Positions 16,835 to 26,423 of a stretch of DNA of 64,000 nt are shown piece after piece. Source of the DNA: Bacteroidales bacterium (GTDB lineage Bacteria > Bacteroidota > Bacteroidia > Bacteroidales > Tenuifilaceae); NCBI GenBank assembly GCA_028708425.1, contig JAQVYY010000005.1:48159-112158 (forward strand), in the 5' to 3' direction. A model generated the notes under the pieces. That model saw only the letters and a list, made by a program, of their open reading frames with translations, was not told the DNA's origin and ran no database searches. Positions within the stretch are counted from its first letter, which is position 1; each line of letters opens with the position of its first letter. The position numbers and the translations under genes were made by a program.

Positions 16835-18136
16835 ATGGTCGACATTTCTTTCTTACCAATTACTTTTGGTGTAATATTCGGATTTATTGTATTAGTTATT
16901 TTGCTAATTCTTTCGAGTTTGATATCGGGTTCGGAAGTAGCATTTTTTTCACTAAGCCCAGCAAATCTCAGCCATATTCAGGGTGATAAATCAAAGGCCA
17001 ATAGTTTAATTCTTCGGTTGCTCGAAGAACCCGAACAGCTACTGGCTTCTATTTTGATTGCGAATAATTTTATTAATGTAGGCATAGTAATTTTATCGGC
17101 TTTCATTACAAGTAAAGTAGTTGATTTTAGCCAATCGTTAGTTATTGGGTTTATTTTTCAAACGGTAATAATAACCTTTATCCTACTGCTTTTTGGTGAA
17201 ATAATACCCAAAGTGTTAGCCAGGAGTAAAGCGCTAGCGTTTAGCCGACTTATGGCATTTCCGTTGTTTGTTATTGGTAAAATCTTTAAACCTTTTAACT
17301 ACCTGCTTGTTACATCTGCTGCTCAGGTAAGCCGCAGGTTTTCATCACGCCGAAATATTTCTATCGATGAGTTAGGAGACGCTTTAGATATTACTTCAGG
17401 GCAGCATCCTGAGGAGGAGAAAATTTTAAGAGGTATTGTAAATTTTGGCCATACCGAGGTGAGAGAAATTATGCAACCCCGACTCGATGTTGTTGCCATA
17501 GAGTTGACCCGAGGTTTTAATAAGGTAAAATCTATTGCTGTCGAATCGGGCTATAGTCGTATCCCTGTTTATGAAAATTCTTTTGATGAGGTGCGCGGAG
17601 TTTTATACGTAAAGGACATGATACCGTACATAGATAAAGCAGACGACTTTAATTGGCAAAAATTTATTCGTGAACCATACTTTGTTCCTGAGAATAAAAA
17701 GATAAACGTGTTACTCTCAGAATTTCAGGCCAATCGAATTCATTTAGCCATTGTGGTAGATGAATATGGAGGTACATGCGGAATAGTGTCGCTTGAGGAT
17801 ATTCTGGAGGAAATTGTGGGCGAAATTTCTGACGAATCCGATGAGGAGGTGTCACTCTTCACTAAAATAGACGAGCAAAACTATATATTCGAAGGGAAAA
17901 TCCTGCTAAATGATTTTGCCAAGGTGTTAAATGTTGACGACTCGGTTTTTGATGACGTGAGGGGAGAGGCAGAAACCTTGGCCGGCGTTATTCTTGAGAT
18001 GGTGGGCGCATTACCCCAAAAAAACGACACCATTACCCACAAGTTTTTTAAGTTTACCATAGTTTCGGTTGACAATAGGCGCATAAGGCAAATAAAGGTG
18101 AGCATACAAAAGATTGCTGAGGATGAGAACGAGTAA
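16835..18136 (+). CDS. gldE: gliding motility-associated protein GldE (CNNM/CorC family)
   Basis: The preferred start is the ATG at 16835 (433 residues); the frame also has a TTG at 16796. It has a DUF21 membrane domain with the conserved SGSEVAFFSLSPANL, a CBS pair with HLAIVVDEYGGTCGIVSLEDILEEIVGEI, and a C-terminal CorC_HlyC domain. GldE is needed with GldD for Flavobacterium gliding and type IX secretion. The ssb-gldE-gldD order, with gldD overlapping its 3' end, supports this name over the paralogue at 1920-3191. Confidence 0.87.
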   Translation: MVDISFLPITFGVIFGFIVLVILLILSSLISGSEVAFFSLSPANLSHIQGDKSKANSLILRLLEEPEQLLASILIANNFINVGIVILSAFITSKVVDFSQSLVIGFIFQTVIITFILLLFGEIIPKVLARSKALAFSRLMAFPLFVIGKIFKPFNYLLVTSAAQVSRRFSSRRNISIDELGDALDITSGQHPEEEKILRGIVNFGHTEVREIMQPRLDVVAIELTRGFNKVKSIAVESGYSRIPVYENSFDEVRGVLYVKDMIPYIDKADDFNWQKFIREPYFVPENKKINVLLSEFQANRIHLAIVVDEYGGTCGIVSLEDILEEIVGEISDESDEEVSLFTKIDEQNYIFEGKILLNDFAKVLNVDDSVFDDVRGEAETLAGVILEMVGALPQKNDTITHKFFKFTIVSVDNRRIRQIKVSIQKIAEDENE

Positions 18137-18713
18137 GAGAGGTTACTTAGTGGTATTGGTTCTGCTTTTTTTACAGGCATGCGGTGAAGGACAAACCCCA
18201 AAACCTAGAGGATATTATCGTATCGATTTTCCAGAGAAGGGCTATCAACTATTTGATTCGGTTTCGTTTCCCTATCGGTTTGCCTATCCCGTTTACGGGG
18301 ATTTGGTTAAGGATAACTCGCGAATTGCCGAGCCCTTTTGGATTAATGTTGTTTTTCCTAGCTATCAGGCAAAAATTCACATAAGTTACAAGGGCGCTAC
18401 CAACCGGCTCGACTCGCTTGTTGAAGATTCACGTACCTTGGCATACAAGCATGCACTTAAGGCCGATGCAATTACCGAGAAACTTTATTTAAACGACGAA
18501 ACGAAGGTGTATGGTATTTTGTACAATTTGAAAGGAAACACAGCCAGTTCGTGGCAGTTTTTTGCTACTGATTCGGTAAAGCATTTTTTAAGGGGGGCGT
18601 TATATTTTTCCGTTAGCCCAAATAAAGATTCATTGGCACCAGCCATCGATTTTTTTGGTGATGACCTGATAATGATAATGGAAACCTTAGAGTGGAAAGA
18701 AATAGAACAGTAA
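18123..18713 (+). CDS. gldD: gliding motility lipoprotein GldD
   Basis: From the ATG at 18123 the protein is 196 residues; a TTG at 18114 is less likely. The signal sequence ends in lipobox LLFLQAC. The GldD hallmarks PKPRGYYRIDFPEKGYQLFDS and FPYRFAYPVYG follow, then KIHISYKG. It is an envelope lipoprotein required for gliding and type IX secretion in Flavobacterium. It overlaps the last codons of gldE, implying translational coupling, and is followed 4 nt later by a phosphopantetheinyl transferase gene. Confidence 0.9.
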   Translation: MRTSKRGYLVVLVLLFLQACGEGQTPKPRGYYRIDFPEKGYQLFDSVSFPYRFAYPVYGDLVKDNSRIAEPFWINVVFPSYQAKIHISYKGATNRLDSLVEDSRTLAYKHALKADAITEKLYLNDETKVYGILYNLKGNTASSWQFFATDSVKHFLRGALYFSVSPNKDSLAPAIDFFGDDLIMIMETLEWKEIEQ

Positions 18714-18717
18714 ATTT

Positions 18718-19356
18718 ATGGCTTTAAGATATTTACATAGGACTGATGCTTTTGTTGTTGGTGTGTGGAGGGTTGAAGAGGACGAGGAAACACTTAAAGA
18801 GATGGTTGGGGGAGATTATTTTCCGGGCTTGAATCGATTAAATCACCCTCGTAGGCGTTTAGAGTGGTTGGCTGTTCGTGTTCTGCTTCGTAAGTTTGGA
18901 TACGAGGGGCAGGTTATGTACCATCCAACACGTAGACCTTTCCTTGTGCATTCTCGCTCCCATATTTCGATAAGCCACTCTTTCCCTTTTGTAGCAGTTG
19001 TTTTAAGCGATAAATGTTCGGTTGGTATCGATATTGAGTCGTACGTGCGACCATTTGTGCAGGTTAAGGATAAGTATCTGTCTGAGAGAGAAAAAATGTG
19101 GGTTGATGTTGATAATAATAGGCAGCTAGCTCTTATTTGGAGTGCCAAGGAGGCGATGTATAAACTACCTGGGATGGAAGGTTTAGGAGGTCCCGATATG
19201 GATGTGAGGCCCATCGATGAGCTTTCAAATGAGGGTAATTTCAGTGCAACAATTCGAATGGGGAATACAATTCAGCGTTTTAATCTTCAGTACTATTATA
19301 TGGAATTTTTTAATGTAGTTTGGGTGTGTTGCGATCCTAAAACTTTAGTTTGGTAA
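18718..19356 (+). CDS. 4'-phosphopantetheinyl transferase superfamily protein
   Basis: This 212-residue protein has the Sfp-type motifs: HISISHSFPFVAV, the Mg2+-binding VGIDIES (about residues 101-107) and WSAKEAMYKL (about 140-149). It transfers phosphopantetheine from CoA to an acyl- or peptidyl-carrier protein. It lies between gldD and the GGGP synthase gene with gaps of only a few nt, so it is probably in the gldE-gldD operon. The carrier-protein target cannot be told; no such gene is in the window. Confidence 0.88.
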   Translation: MALRYLHRTDAFVVGVWRVEEDEETLKEMVGGDYFPGLNRLNHPRRRLEWLAVRVLLRKFGYEGQVMYHPTRRPFLVHSRSHISISHSFPFVAVVLSDKCSVGIDIESYVRPFVQVKDKYLSEREKMWVDVDNNRQLALIWSAKEAMYKLPGMEGLGGPDMDVRPIDELSNEGNFSATIRMGNTIQRFNLQYYYMEFFNVVWVCCDPKTLVW

Positions 19357-19361
19357 GTATT

Positions 19362-20078
19362 ATGATTTATAGTTCTATACTAAGTAATGAAAAGGGGGCT
19401 TTTGCCTTACTGATTGATCCCGACAAGTATAATATCTCTGATATTAAAGGGCTGGCTGAGCGAGCACAAAATGCGAATGTTGATATAATCCTTCTAGGAG
19501 GTAGCCTTACACAAGTTAGCATTGAGAAAACGTTAAAGATTATCAGGCAGCGCTCCTCAATTCCAATAATTTTATTTCCAGGTAATGCTTTGCAGTTTAC
19601 TCCTAGTGCGGATGCCATACTATTTTTATCGTTGATTTCGGGTAGGAACCCCGATTTTCTAATCGGCAACCATGTGCTGGTATCACAAGCTCTACATGAG
19701 AGTGGAATGGAGATTATACCAACGGGGTATATTTTAATTGAATCGGGAGCAGTAACCTCAGTGCAGTATATGAGCAATACCATGCCAATACCCCGCAATA
19801 AGCCTGATATTGTTGTAGCTACTGCCCTTGCCGGACAGCAGTTGGGACTAAAAAGCATTTACCTTGAGGCTGGTAGTGGTGCCCAGCTACCCGTTCCCAA
19901 TGGTATTATTAGCGAGGTAAGAAAACATATTAAATCACCCATAATTGTTGGCGGGGGTATTAGAACTCCTCAAGCGGTTCGTGATGCAAGGCAAGCGGGG
20001 GCCAATATGGTGGTTGTGGGGAACGCCCTAGAGAGGGATGCAGGTTTACTAAACGAACTTGTTGCAGCATGTACATAA
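19362..20078 (+). CDS. geranylgeranylglyceryl phosphate synthase family protein
   Basis: From ATG 19362 it is 238 residues; a TTG at 19350 overlaps the previous gene's stop and is less likely. This is a TIM-barrel PcrB/GGGPS protein with FALLIDPDKYN, ILLGGSLT, SIYLEAGSGA (prenyl-diphosphate pocket) and the phosphate-binding IIVGGGIRTP. Such enzymes join sn-glycerol-1-phosphate to a polyprenyl diphosphate through an ether bond. Bacteroidota are known to carry group II GGGPS enzymes of unclear physiological role. It ends with a bidirectional terminator. Confidence 0.87.
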   Translation: MIYSSILSNEKGAFALLIDPDKYNISDIKGLAERAQNANVDIILLGGSLTQVSIEKTLKIIRQRSSIPIILFPGNALQFTPSADAILFLSLISGRNPDFLIGNHVLVSQALHESGMEIIPTGYILIESGAVTSVQYMSNTMPIPRNKPDIVVATALAGQQLGLKSIYLEAGSGAQLPVPNGIISEVRKHIKSPIIVGGGIRTPQAVRDARQAGANMVVVGNALERDAGLLNELVAACT

Positions 20079-20113
20079 AAAAAGCGCCAGAACAAGTTCC
20101 AACGCTTTTTTAT
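20079..20113. terminator. bidirectional terminator between GGGPS and korB
   Basis: The stem aaaaagcg...cgctttttt has A- and T-runs on both sides, so it can work on either strand for these convergent genes. Confidence 0.75.
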
Positions 20114-20125
20114 GTAATGCCCTGT

Positions 20126-21151
20126 TTATTCTATTTCGTAGGTATTTCCGCTATGCAAAAGGTCATCCATACACTTGATATTGGATTCTTCCTTAACTTC
20201 AAGGAGCTGATTTTTAACGTTATCATCGTAGGTGGGATATTTTACCGCCCTTATAACGCCTAGTGCAAATGGAAAATCTGGATATGCCATGTTGGTGAGC
20301 ATCATATGGACACCAGGATTAGGATTCGTTGCATCGTGAACCAAGATGTCATCAAGGGTGTAGCCATCCTTATCAATGGTAACTACTTTTAGATGGTTGC
20401 CATTCATTATTATGCCTTTCTCGTTATCCTTTCCGAAGAGCATCTTTTCGCCATGCCTTAAAACAATTGTTCTGTCGGCTCTGTGCTCTTTATCGGTAAA
20501 GATGGCATGCGTTTTATCGTTAAAAATCACACAGTTTTGTTGCACTACAACAACGGAGGTCCCATCATGCTTTGCTGCATCAACCAAAATTTCTGCTGTG
20601 AGCTTAACATCTAAATCTATTGATCGCGCAAAAAAGGTGCCCTGTGCGCCAATAACAAGTTCGCCTGGTTTAAAAGGTCGCTCAACGGTGCCATAGGGCG
20701 ATGTTACCGTTTTGGTACCAAGCTTCGATGTTGGGCTGTACTGCCCTTTGGTTAAACCGTAAATCTCGTTGTTAAATAGTATGATATTAAGATCAATATT
20801 TCGCCGAATGGCGTGTATGAAGTGATTCCCTCCAATTGCTAAGGCATCCCCATCGCCGGTTAATTGCCATATACTTAGCTTGGGGTTGGCTACTTTTGTT
20901 CCGGTTGCAATTGCCGATGCCCTACCATGAATACCATGAAAACCGTACGTGTCCATATAGTATGGGAAGCGGCTTGAACAGCCAATTCCTGATATGAAAG
21001 CATACCTTTCCTTGCTGTAATCCAGCGCTTCGGACACCTCGGGTAGTGCACGATAAACAGAGTTCAGGATGGCATGGTCACCGCATCCTGGGCACCATTT
21101 TACTTCTTGGTCGCTTTTAAAATCCTGCGGAGTATAGTTGTGTTTAGTCAT
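20126..21151 (-). CDS. korB: 2-oxoacid:ferredoxin oxidoreductase, beta subunit (KorB-like)
   Basis: This 341-residue protein is the thiamine diphosphate subunit. It has CPGCGDHAIL near residue 19, IGCSSRFPYYMDTYGFHGIHGRA, and the TPP/Mg2+ motif TGDGDALAIGG...ILFNNEIYGLTKGQ. With KorA it interconverts a 2-oxoacid (probably 2-oxoglutarate) plus CoA with the acyl-CoA, CO2 and reduced ferredoxin. It starts 2 nt after the alpha-subunit stop. Substrate assignment is by family resemblance; pyruvate or a branched-chain acid is possible. Confidence 0.88.
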   Translation of the reverse strand: MTKHNYTPQDFKSDQEVKWCPGCGDHAILNSVYRALPEVSEALDYSKERYAFISGIGCSSRFPYYMDTYGFHGIHGRASAIATGTKVANPKLSIWQLTGDGDALAIGGNHFIHAIRRNIDLNIILFNNEIYGLTKGQYSPTSKLGTKTVTSPYGTVERPFKPGELVIGAQGTFFARSIDLDVKLTAEILVDAAKHDGTSVVVVQQNCVIFNDKTHAIFTDKEHRADRTIVLRHGEKMLFGKDNEKGIIMNGNHLKVVTIDKDGYTLDDILVHDATNPNPGVHMMLTNMAYPDFPFALGVIRAVKYPTYDDNVKNQLLEVKEESNIKCMDDLLHSGNTYEIE

Positions 21152-21153
21152 AG

Positions 21154-23007
21154 TTACTTGTCCTCCAATATTTGGTTAAATCTATCTTTAAGTTCAGCAA
21201 TGGTAAAGGGTAACCCTTGTACTTTGTTAAACTGTAGATAGTTAAATTCTTGATGATTCATTCTTAGGTAATCCGCCATTTGCCCCATATTCAATTCGCA
21301 AACAACAATCTTTTTAAATCTCTTAAAGATGTCTTTAATGTTTCTTGGCAGTGGGTTAATGTAGTGCAGATGGCAAAGGGATACTTTTTTGCCATCATCG
21401 CAAAGCTCTTGAACAGCAGAGAAGGTATGCCCATACGTTCCACCCCAGCTTACTACCAGTAAATCGCCTTCGTTGTCACCAACTAATTCTTGCTCTGGGA
21501 TAAACTCGCTAACCTTTTCAACCTTAGCTGCCCTTACATTAACCATTTTTTGGTGATTAATGGGATCGTGAGAAACGGACCCCTTCAGAAAATCTTTTTC
21601 TAAACCTCCTAGTCGATGCTCTAGTCCTTTTTGACCTGGAATAGCCCAGCGACGTGCAAGGCGTTCTGGGTCGCGTTCGTATGGAAGGTAGTCCTTTGTG
21701 CCATCTGGTACAAAAGGAGGCTTAATTTCAGGGTAGTTTTTCATGCTAGGAATAGCCCAGGGCTCAGTTCCATTAGCAATATACCCATCCGTTAGAAGAA
21801 CTACAGGAGTCATGTGCTCTAGAGCTATTCTTGAGGCCTCAAAAGCCCAATTAAAGCAGTTGCTAGGGGTGCTGGCTGCAATAACCACAACCGGGCATTC
21901 GCCGTTACGGCCATAAAGAGCTTGAAACAGGTCGCTTTGCTCAGTTTTTGTTGGTAGGCCAGTAGAAGGGCCGCCACGTTGTACGTTAACAACCACAAGA
22001 GGTAATTCTGTCATAACAGCCAAACCAAGAGCCTCTGACTTAAGCGATAGCCCTGGCCCCGAGGTAGTGGTTACAGCAAAGCTCCCAGCAAACGATGCGC
22101 CGATAGCTGTGCAAATACCCGCTATTTCATCCTCGACCTGAAGCGTTTTTACATTAAGTGCCTTGTGCTTAGCCAGTTCAATAAGAATATCGGTTGCTGG
22201 AGTTATAGGATATGATCCGCAGAATAGTGGTAGTTTTGCCTTTTCGGAAGCAGCAATTAAACCCCATGCAGTAGCTACATTCCCATTAATATTTCTGTAA
22301 ACCCCCTTTTTGGTGGTAGTAGATGCGGGTATTTTATATGTATTGGGTATTGCATCGATGTTTGATGCATAGTTATAACCATCGCGAAGCACCTTTTTAT
22401 TGGCTTCAACAATGCGAGGGCGATTTTTAAACTTCACCTCGTAGTAACGTTCCGTAAAGTTAAGGGGTCTGTCGAACATGTAGTATACCATTCCTAGGGC
22501 AAACATGTTCTTACTACGGAGTATGCTCTTGTTGTCGAGTTCAGTTTCTTTCAGGCTTTCTTTAGTGAGCGTTGTTATTGGTGCCCAAACTATGTTGTAG
22601 TCCTCTAGTTTTAGTTCGGCAATCGGATCGTCCGTTTTATACTTTGCGCGTTGTAACCCTTTCTCATTGAAAGTGTCGCTGTCAACAATAATTGTTGCAC
22701 CTGGCTTTAACCATTTGGCATTGGCCTTGAGCGCTGCTGGATTCATTGCCACTAATACTTCACAATAGTCGCCCGGCGTATAAACTTTTTTGCTACCAAT
22801 TTGCAGTTGGAAACCCGATACCCCGCCAACGGTTCCCTGGGGGGCGCGTATTTCTGAAGGGTAGTCAGGAAATGTACTTACGCCGTTTCCGAATAACGCC
22901 GAGGCTTCGGAAAAAAGGGTTCCAGTAAGTTGCATTCCATCACCTGAGTCGCCCGAAAATCGTATCGAGACCTCGTCAACTTCAAGTACTTGTTTTTTTT
23001 TGTCCAT
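21154..23007 (-). CDS. korA: 2-oxoacid:ferredoxin oxidoreductase, fused gamma-alpha subunit (KorA-like)
   Basis: This 617-residue protein fuses a gamma domain (about residues 1-190, VRFSGDSGDGMQLTG and GGVSGFQLQIGS) to an alpha domain. The alpha part has LPLFCGSYPITPATDILIEL, TTTSGPGLSLKSEALGLAVM and NVQRGGPSTGLPTKTEQSDL, typical of KorA. It lacks ferredoxin-type Cys clusters, so electrons pass through the partner subunit. It is first in a two-gene operon with korB. A weak TAATTTTG box lies at 23149-23156 on the - strand, about 145 nt upstream. Confidence 0.9.
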   Translation of the reverse strand: MDKKKQVLEVDEVSIRFSGDSGDGMQLTGTLFSEASALFGNGVSTFPDYPSEIRAPQGTVGGVSGFQLQIGSKKVYTPGDYCEVLVAMNPAALKANAKWLKPGATIIVDSDTFNEKGLQRAKYKTDDPIAELKLEDYNIVWAPITTLTKESLKETELDNKSILRSKNMFALGMVYYMFDRPLNFTERYYEVKFKNRPRIVEANKKVLRDGYNYASNIDAIPNTYKIPASTTTKKGVYRNINGNVATAWGLIAASEKAKLPLFCGSYPITPATDILIELAKHKALNVKTLQVEDEIAGICTAIGASFAGSFAVTTTSGPGLSLKSEALGLAVMTELPLVVVNVQRGGPSTGLPTKTEQSDLFQALYGRNGECPVVVIAASTPSNCFNWAFEASRIALEHMTPVVLLTDGYIANGTEPWAIPSMKNYPEIKPPFVPDGTKDYLPYERDPERLARRWAIPGQKGLEHRLGGLEKDFLKGSVSHDPINHQKMVNVRAAKVEKVSEFIPEQELVGDNEGDLLVVSWGGTYGHTFSAVQELCDDGKKVSLCHLHYINPLPRNIKDIFKRFKKIVVCELNMGQMADYLRMNHQEFNYLQFNKVQGLPFTIAELKDRFNQILEDK

Positions 23008-23328
23008 AATCCTTTTCGTTTATTTTTGCTTTTCGTTTCGATAGGAGCTAAAAATGCAAATGCACATAAAATGAGCGATCATTTTATATGCATAAATAAC
23101 TTGTTTTTAGAGTTCCAATTTAATTCCCCCTGCTGAAATATTACTCTACAAAATTAATGATTTTATATAAGGAACAGCATACTATTCGTAAATTTTATTT
23201 GTTTTACAACATGATTTTGGTCATATCTATATCGTTAGCGTCAATAGGGGTTTATTATAGTGGTAATTAGGGTAAAAAGCAATTAATTCATACTAATTTT
23301 ATCTCGCTTTACATTTGTCGAACTTATT
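23008..23328. other. intergenic region upstream of korA
   Basis: No reading frame or RNA gene is seen. It is A/T-rich, with a small aaaatga/tcatttt hairpin near 23071-23088 and a possible - strand -7 box (TAATTTTG) at 23149-23156. It probably holds the korA promoter. Confidence 0.4.
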
Positions 23329-23437
23329 AACCCGCATTATTCATCAAATTTGTAAAAGATGAATGCAAATGCGGGTTACCCCGACCTAGTCGCTGTCGGA
23401 TACAGCTATTATTCGAATGAATAATTGGGGTTAACCA
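23329..23437. repeat. dispersed palindromic repeat, copy D (internally deleted)
   Basis: Same orientation as copy C, but the central 40-odd bp are missing. The sequence jumps from ccccgacctagt straight to cgctgtcgg, as expected from a deletion between the two (c/a)cttagt-like repeats present in copies A and C. Both end hairpin halves are kept. It lies just before the carbonic anhydrase start. Confidence 0.8.
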
Positions 23438-23445
23438 ATTTTATT

Positions 23446-23961
23446 ATGGCTATTGTAAAATCGTTACGAGGAAAAACTCCATTAATAGGGAAAAACTGTT
23501 TTATTGCCGAAACAGCCGTGATTATTGGTGATGTTGAAATTGGCGACGACTGCAGCATTTGGTACGGTGCAGTTTTAAGGGGCGATGTGAACCCAATTCG
23601 CATTGGTAATAGGGTGAGCGTGCAGGATAATGCTGTTTTGCATACAACGTATCAAAAATCGGTTGTTACGCTTGAGGACGATGTTAGCGTTGGGCATAAT
23701 GCCACCGTTCACGGGGCCACGGTTAGGGCGGGTGCGTTAGTTGGTATAGGCGCCACCGTGCTCGATTTTGCCGAGGTGGGCGAGGGGACCATTGTTGCTG
23801 CCAATGCCCTTGTGCTTGCCAGCACCCAAATTGAACCTGGCAGCATATACGCCGGTGTACCCGCCAAGTTTGTTAAGAAGATGGACTTTGAGCAATCGAA
23901 GCAAATTAACCAGCGCATTGCTAAGGGGTATTTAATGTATAAGGGGTGGTATGAGGAGTGA
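23446..23961 (+). CDS. gamma-carbonic anhydrase family hexapeptide protein
   Basis: From ATG 23446 it has 171 residues; an upstream in-frame start at 23425 lies in the repeat. Left-handed beta-helix hexapeptide repeats run through the protein (IIGDVEIGDDCSIWYGAVLRGDVNPIRIG). The three zinc-ligand histidines are in DNAVLHTTYQ and SVGHNATVHGATV. Family members (YrdA/PaaY/CamH) are trimers with weak or unproven carbonic anhydrase activity. It stands alone and convergent with the TonB receptor gene. Confidence 0.88.
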   Translation: MAIVKSLRGKTPLIGKNCFIAETAVIIGDVEIGDDCSIWYGAVLRGDVNPIRIGNRVSVQDNAVLHTTYQKSVVTLEDDVSVGHNATVHGATVRAGALVGIGATVLDFAEVGEGTIVAANALVLASTQIEPGSIYAGVPAKFVKKMDFEQSKQINQRIAKGYLMYKGWYEE

Positions 23962-23975
23962 CGAATAAGGGTGTT

Positions 23976-26411
23976 TTAGTGAAATAGCAGTTTTCGCATA
24001 ATTCCCCTCTTTCCTCGTTTAACAAATCCTTCTGGTTTAGGCTCGCCAAAGAATACTTTATACGAAACCGTTGGGCTGATTGGGAAGAAACTTGCTTGGT
24101 ATAGTGAGAATGAATCGTAGGTTTTCCTTCCGTTGTATACAGGCGATGGGACTTTATACCCTATTGACATGTCGTGAGTATAAACGTAGCTAAACGGGTT
24201 TTTTCGATTGTAAGCATTGTAAACAGCAAGCGTCCATTGTGCTTTATTGCCGTTGCGGGTATATCTAGTGTAGTTTAGTGCCAAATCGAGCCTGTGATAG
24301 CTTCTCATTCTAGCGCTATTCTTATCGCCATAAATAAAAGCTTCATAATAAAATGGGTCATCTTCTCCCAAATCATAGAGGGATGGGATGAGTTGACGAC
24401 CAATAACGGGCGTAAATGGCAGCCCCGATTGGTATACCCATGATGCGCTAAGGGTTAGACTCTGGTTGAGTTTTCGACTAATACTCAGCGAAAGGCTATG
24501 CGGGCGGTCGAATTCAAAAACGTACTCAACCCCTTGGTTAATCCCGTTGTACGAGCGATATGCTTTCGACCAAGTATATCCGGCAAATCCAGTCCATTTG
24601 CCTTGGGTTTTACGTAAAAAAAACTCTGCGCCGTACGCTTCCCCTTTCCCACCACTTTCAATTTTATCTCGCCAGTTGCTATCGCCCATAAGCGATGTAT
24701 AGCCCTCGGCATAGGTTGAAAGGCTTGTTAGCGTTTTGTAGAAACCACTGACCTCGGCATCGAACATGCCATTGCCAAATATGCCTCGCCAGCCTCCCGA
24801 TATTTGTTCGGTTGAGGCCGGACTAATACTCTTATCGGCTGGTACCCATACCTCGTTGCTCATTATGCTGCCCTGTGTAAAAAGCAGGTGTGAGAACTGG
24901 TTGGTTTTCATATAGCCTATATTGAGGCTATGGCTTGAACTAAGAGCAATATCAAGGTTAGCCCTGGGTTCAATACGGAAAGCGTTATATTTATTGGTGC
25001 CGTAATGTACCGCTCTTGCCCCTAACTTTAGATTGAGTATGCGTGCAATTTCCCATTCGTTTTCGGCGTAAACAGCCGACTCAAATGCATTTATGGCAGG
25101 CTCGCTAGTTAGGTTGGGGTTGCTTGATATGTAAATACTGTTGGGGCTGTACCTAAGAGCCGATGTATTTAATCCAAAGTTGAGATTCCAGTTACTCATA
25201 ACCTGGGCTTTAAGGTCCCATTTGTATGATATGTCCTGCACCGATGAAACGAACTTACTGTTAAAGTCAATCTTATCGTTTGGGTCTGTGTTGATGTAGT
25301 TCTGCCCATTTTTTAGTCTGTAACGCACGTAGGATAGGCTTTGGGTAGAATATAGACTTTGGTTATGCACTCTGTTCCACCTGGCCGATAGTAACCAGTT
25401 ACCCCAAGTGGTAGATAAACGCAACTTTTGGCTACCCATTGTGCTTTTGTCTCTTTGCCAGTAGTTATGGTAGTCATCCCCTTGATAAAGATTTAGGCTT
25501 AGGGCGTTTCGCTGGTCGGGTCGCCATGTGAATTTACCATTCACATCATGAAAACCATACGCCATAACGAAGTCGTTTCCCTCTGAGAGGTAGGTGCCCA
25601 ACGCAAATAAACCATCGACAAAGGTTTTGCGTCCGGTTACTATAAACGTTGTGTTTTTCAATGGCGTTGGTCCTTCGACAGCAAATGAGGCGTCGGTTAA
25701 ACCAATACTATACGAGCCTTTTATATGATTTACGTTTCCTTGTCGTTGGGCTATATCAATAATTGATGATAACTTTCCGCCATAGCTTGCAGGAAACCCA
25801 CCCTTATATACATTGATGTTATTGATAATATCGGGATTGAAAACAGAGAAGAAGCCACCAAGATGATTTACGTATATAACCGCCACGTTATCGAAAAGAT
25901 ATAGGTTTTCGCCAGGATTCCCGCCACGAACAAGAATGTTGCTTGTGCCCTCATTTTGCGATTGAATTCCGGGTAAAAACTGAAGAGCCTTCATTACATC
26001 GGGTTTTGCTCCCAGAGATGGAATTTGCTGAAGTTCTAAATTACTTAGTGTTGAAATGCCATGGGTTAGCCGTTTGGTGTGCCTTACTACTACCTCGCCA
26101 ATTTCGTTAGAGGGGCTTAGAAACACATTGGTAAGCGTATCGCCGATTGCGTTGGGGCTTATCCTTGCTGTTTTGTATCCCACAAACGATACGTTAACAA
26201 TGCTACTCGCTCCTGCATTTATGCTAAAATATCCATTGTTGTCGGTGGCAACAACTTTCATACGAGTGCTGTCAATAACGTGTGCGCCAACAAGTACCTC
26301 TTGGCTTATGCTGTCCTTAACAAAACCCGAAATACGATGCTGACCAAAACCTGTTTGACTTTGCAGGAGTAATGTTAGGGCTATTGTTATGATTGAATAA
26401 AAACTTTTCAC
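23976..26411 (-). CDS. TonB-dependent outer-membrane receptor
   Basis: This 811-residue protein has a signal peptide (cleavage near GFGQ). It is followed by a carboxypeptidase-D-like regulatory domain (about 24-105, ISGFVKDSISQEVLVGAHV), a plug domain (about 115-220, ILVRGGNPGENLYLFDNV) and a C-terminal beta-barrel. It is last in a three-gene operon after an outer-membrane protein gene and a DUF4249 gene. TonB receptor/DUF4249 pairs are a recurring Bacteroidota uptake unit. The substrate is unknown. A second, separate pair lies at 54129-57354. Confidence 0.9.
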   Translation of the reverse strand: MKSFYSIITIALTLLLQSQTGFGQHRISGFVKDSISQEVLVGAHVIDSTRMKVVATDNNGYFSINAGASSIVNVSFVGYKTARISPNAIGDTLTNVFLSPSNEIGEVVVRHTKRLTHGISTLSNLELQQIPSLGAKPDVMKALQFLPGIQSQNEGTSNILVRGGNPGENLYLFDNVAVIYVNHLGGFFSVFNPDIINNINVYKGGFPASYGGKLSSIIDIAQRQGNVNHIKGSYSIGLTDASFAVEGPTPLKNTTFIVTGRKTFVDGLFALGTYLSEGNDFVMAYGFHDVNGKFTWRPDQRNALSLNLYQGDDYHNYWQRDKSTMGSQKLRLSTTWGNWLLSARWNRVHNQSLYSTQSLSYVRYRLKNGQNYINTDPNDKIDFNSKFVSSVQDISYKWDLKAQVMSNWNLNFGLNTSALRYSPNSIYISSNPNLTSEPAINAFESAVYAENEWEIARILNLKLGARAVHYGTNKYNAFRIEPRANLDIALSSSHSLNIGYMKTNQFSHLLFTQGSIMSNEVWVPADKSISPASTEQISGGWRGIFGNGMFDAEVSGFYKTLTSLSTYAEGYTSLMGDSNWRDKIESGGKGEAYGAEFFLRKTQGKWTGFAGYTWSKAYRSYNGINQGVEYVFEFDRPHSLSLSISRKLNQSLTLSASWVYQSGLPFTPVIGRQLIPSLYDLGEDDPFYYEAFIYGDKNSARMRSYHRLDLALNYTRYTRNGNKAQWTLAVYNAYNRKNPFSYVYTHDMSIGYKVPSPVYNGRKTYDSFSLYQASFFPISPTVSYKVFFGEPKPEGFVKRGKRGIMRKLLFH

Positions 26412-26423
26412 AGAATTATGTGC

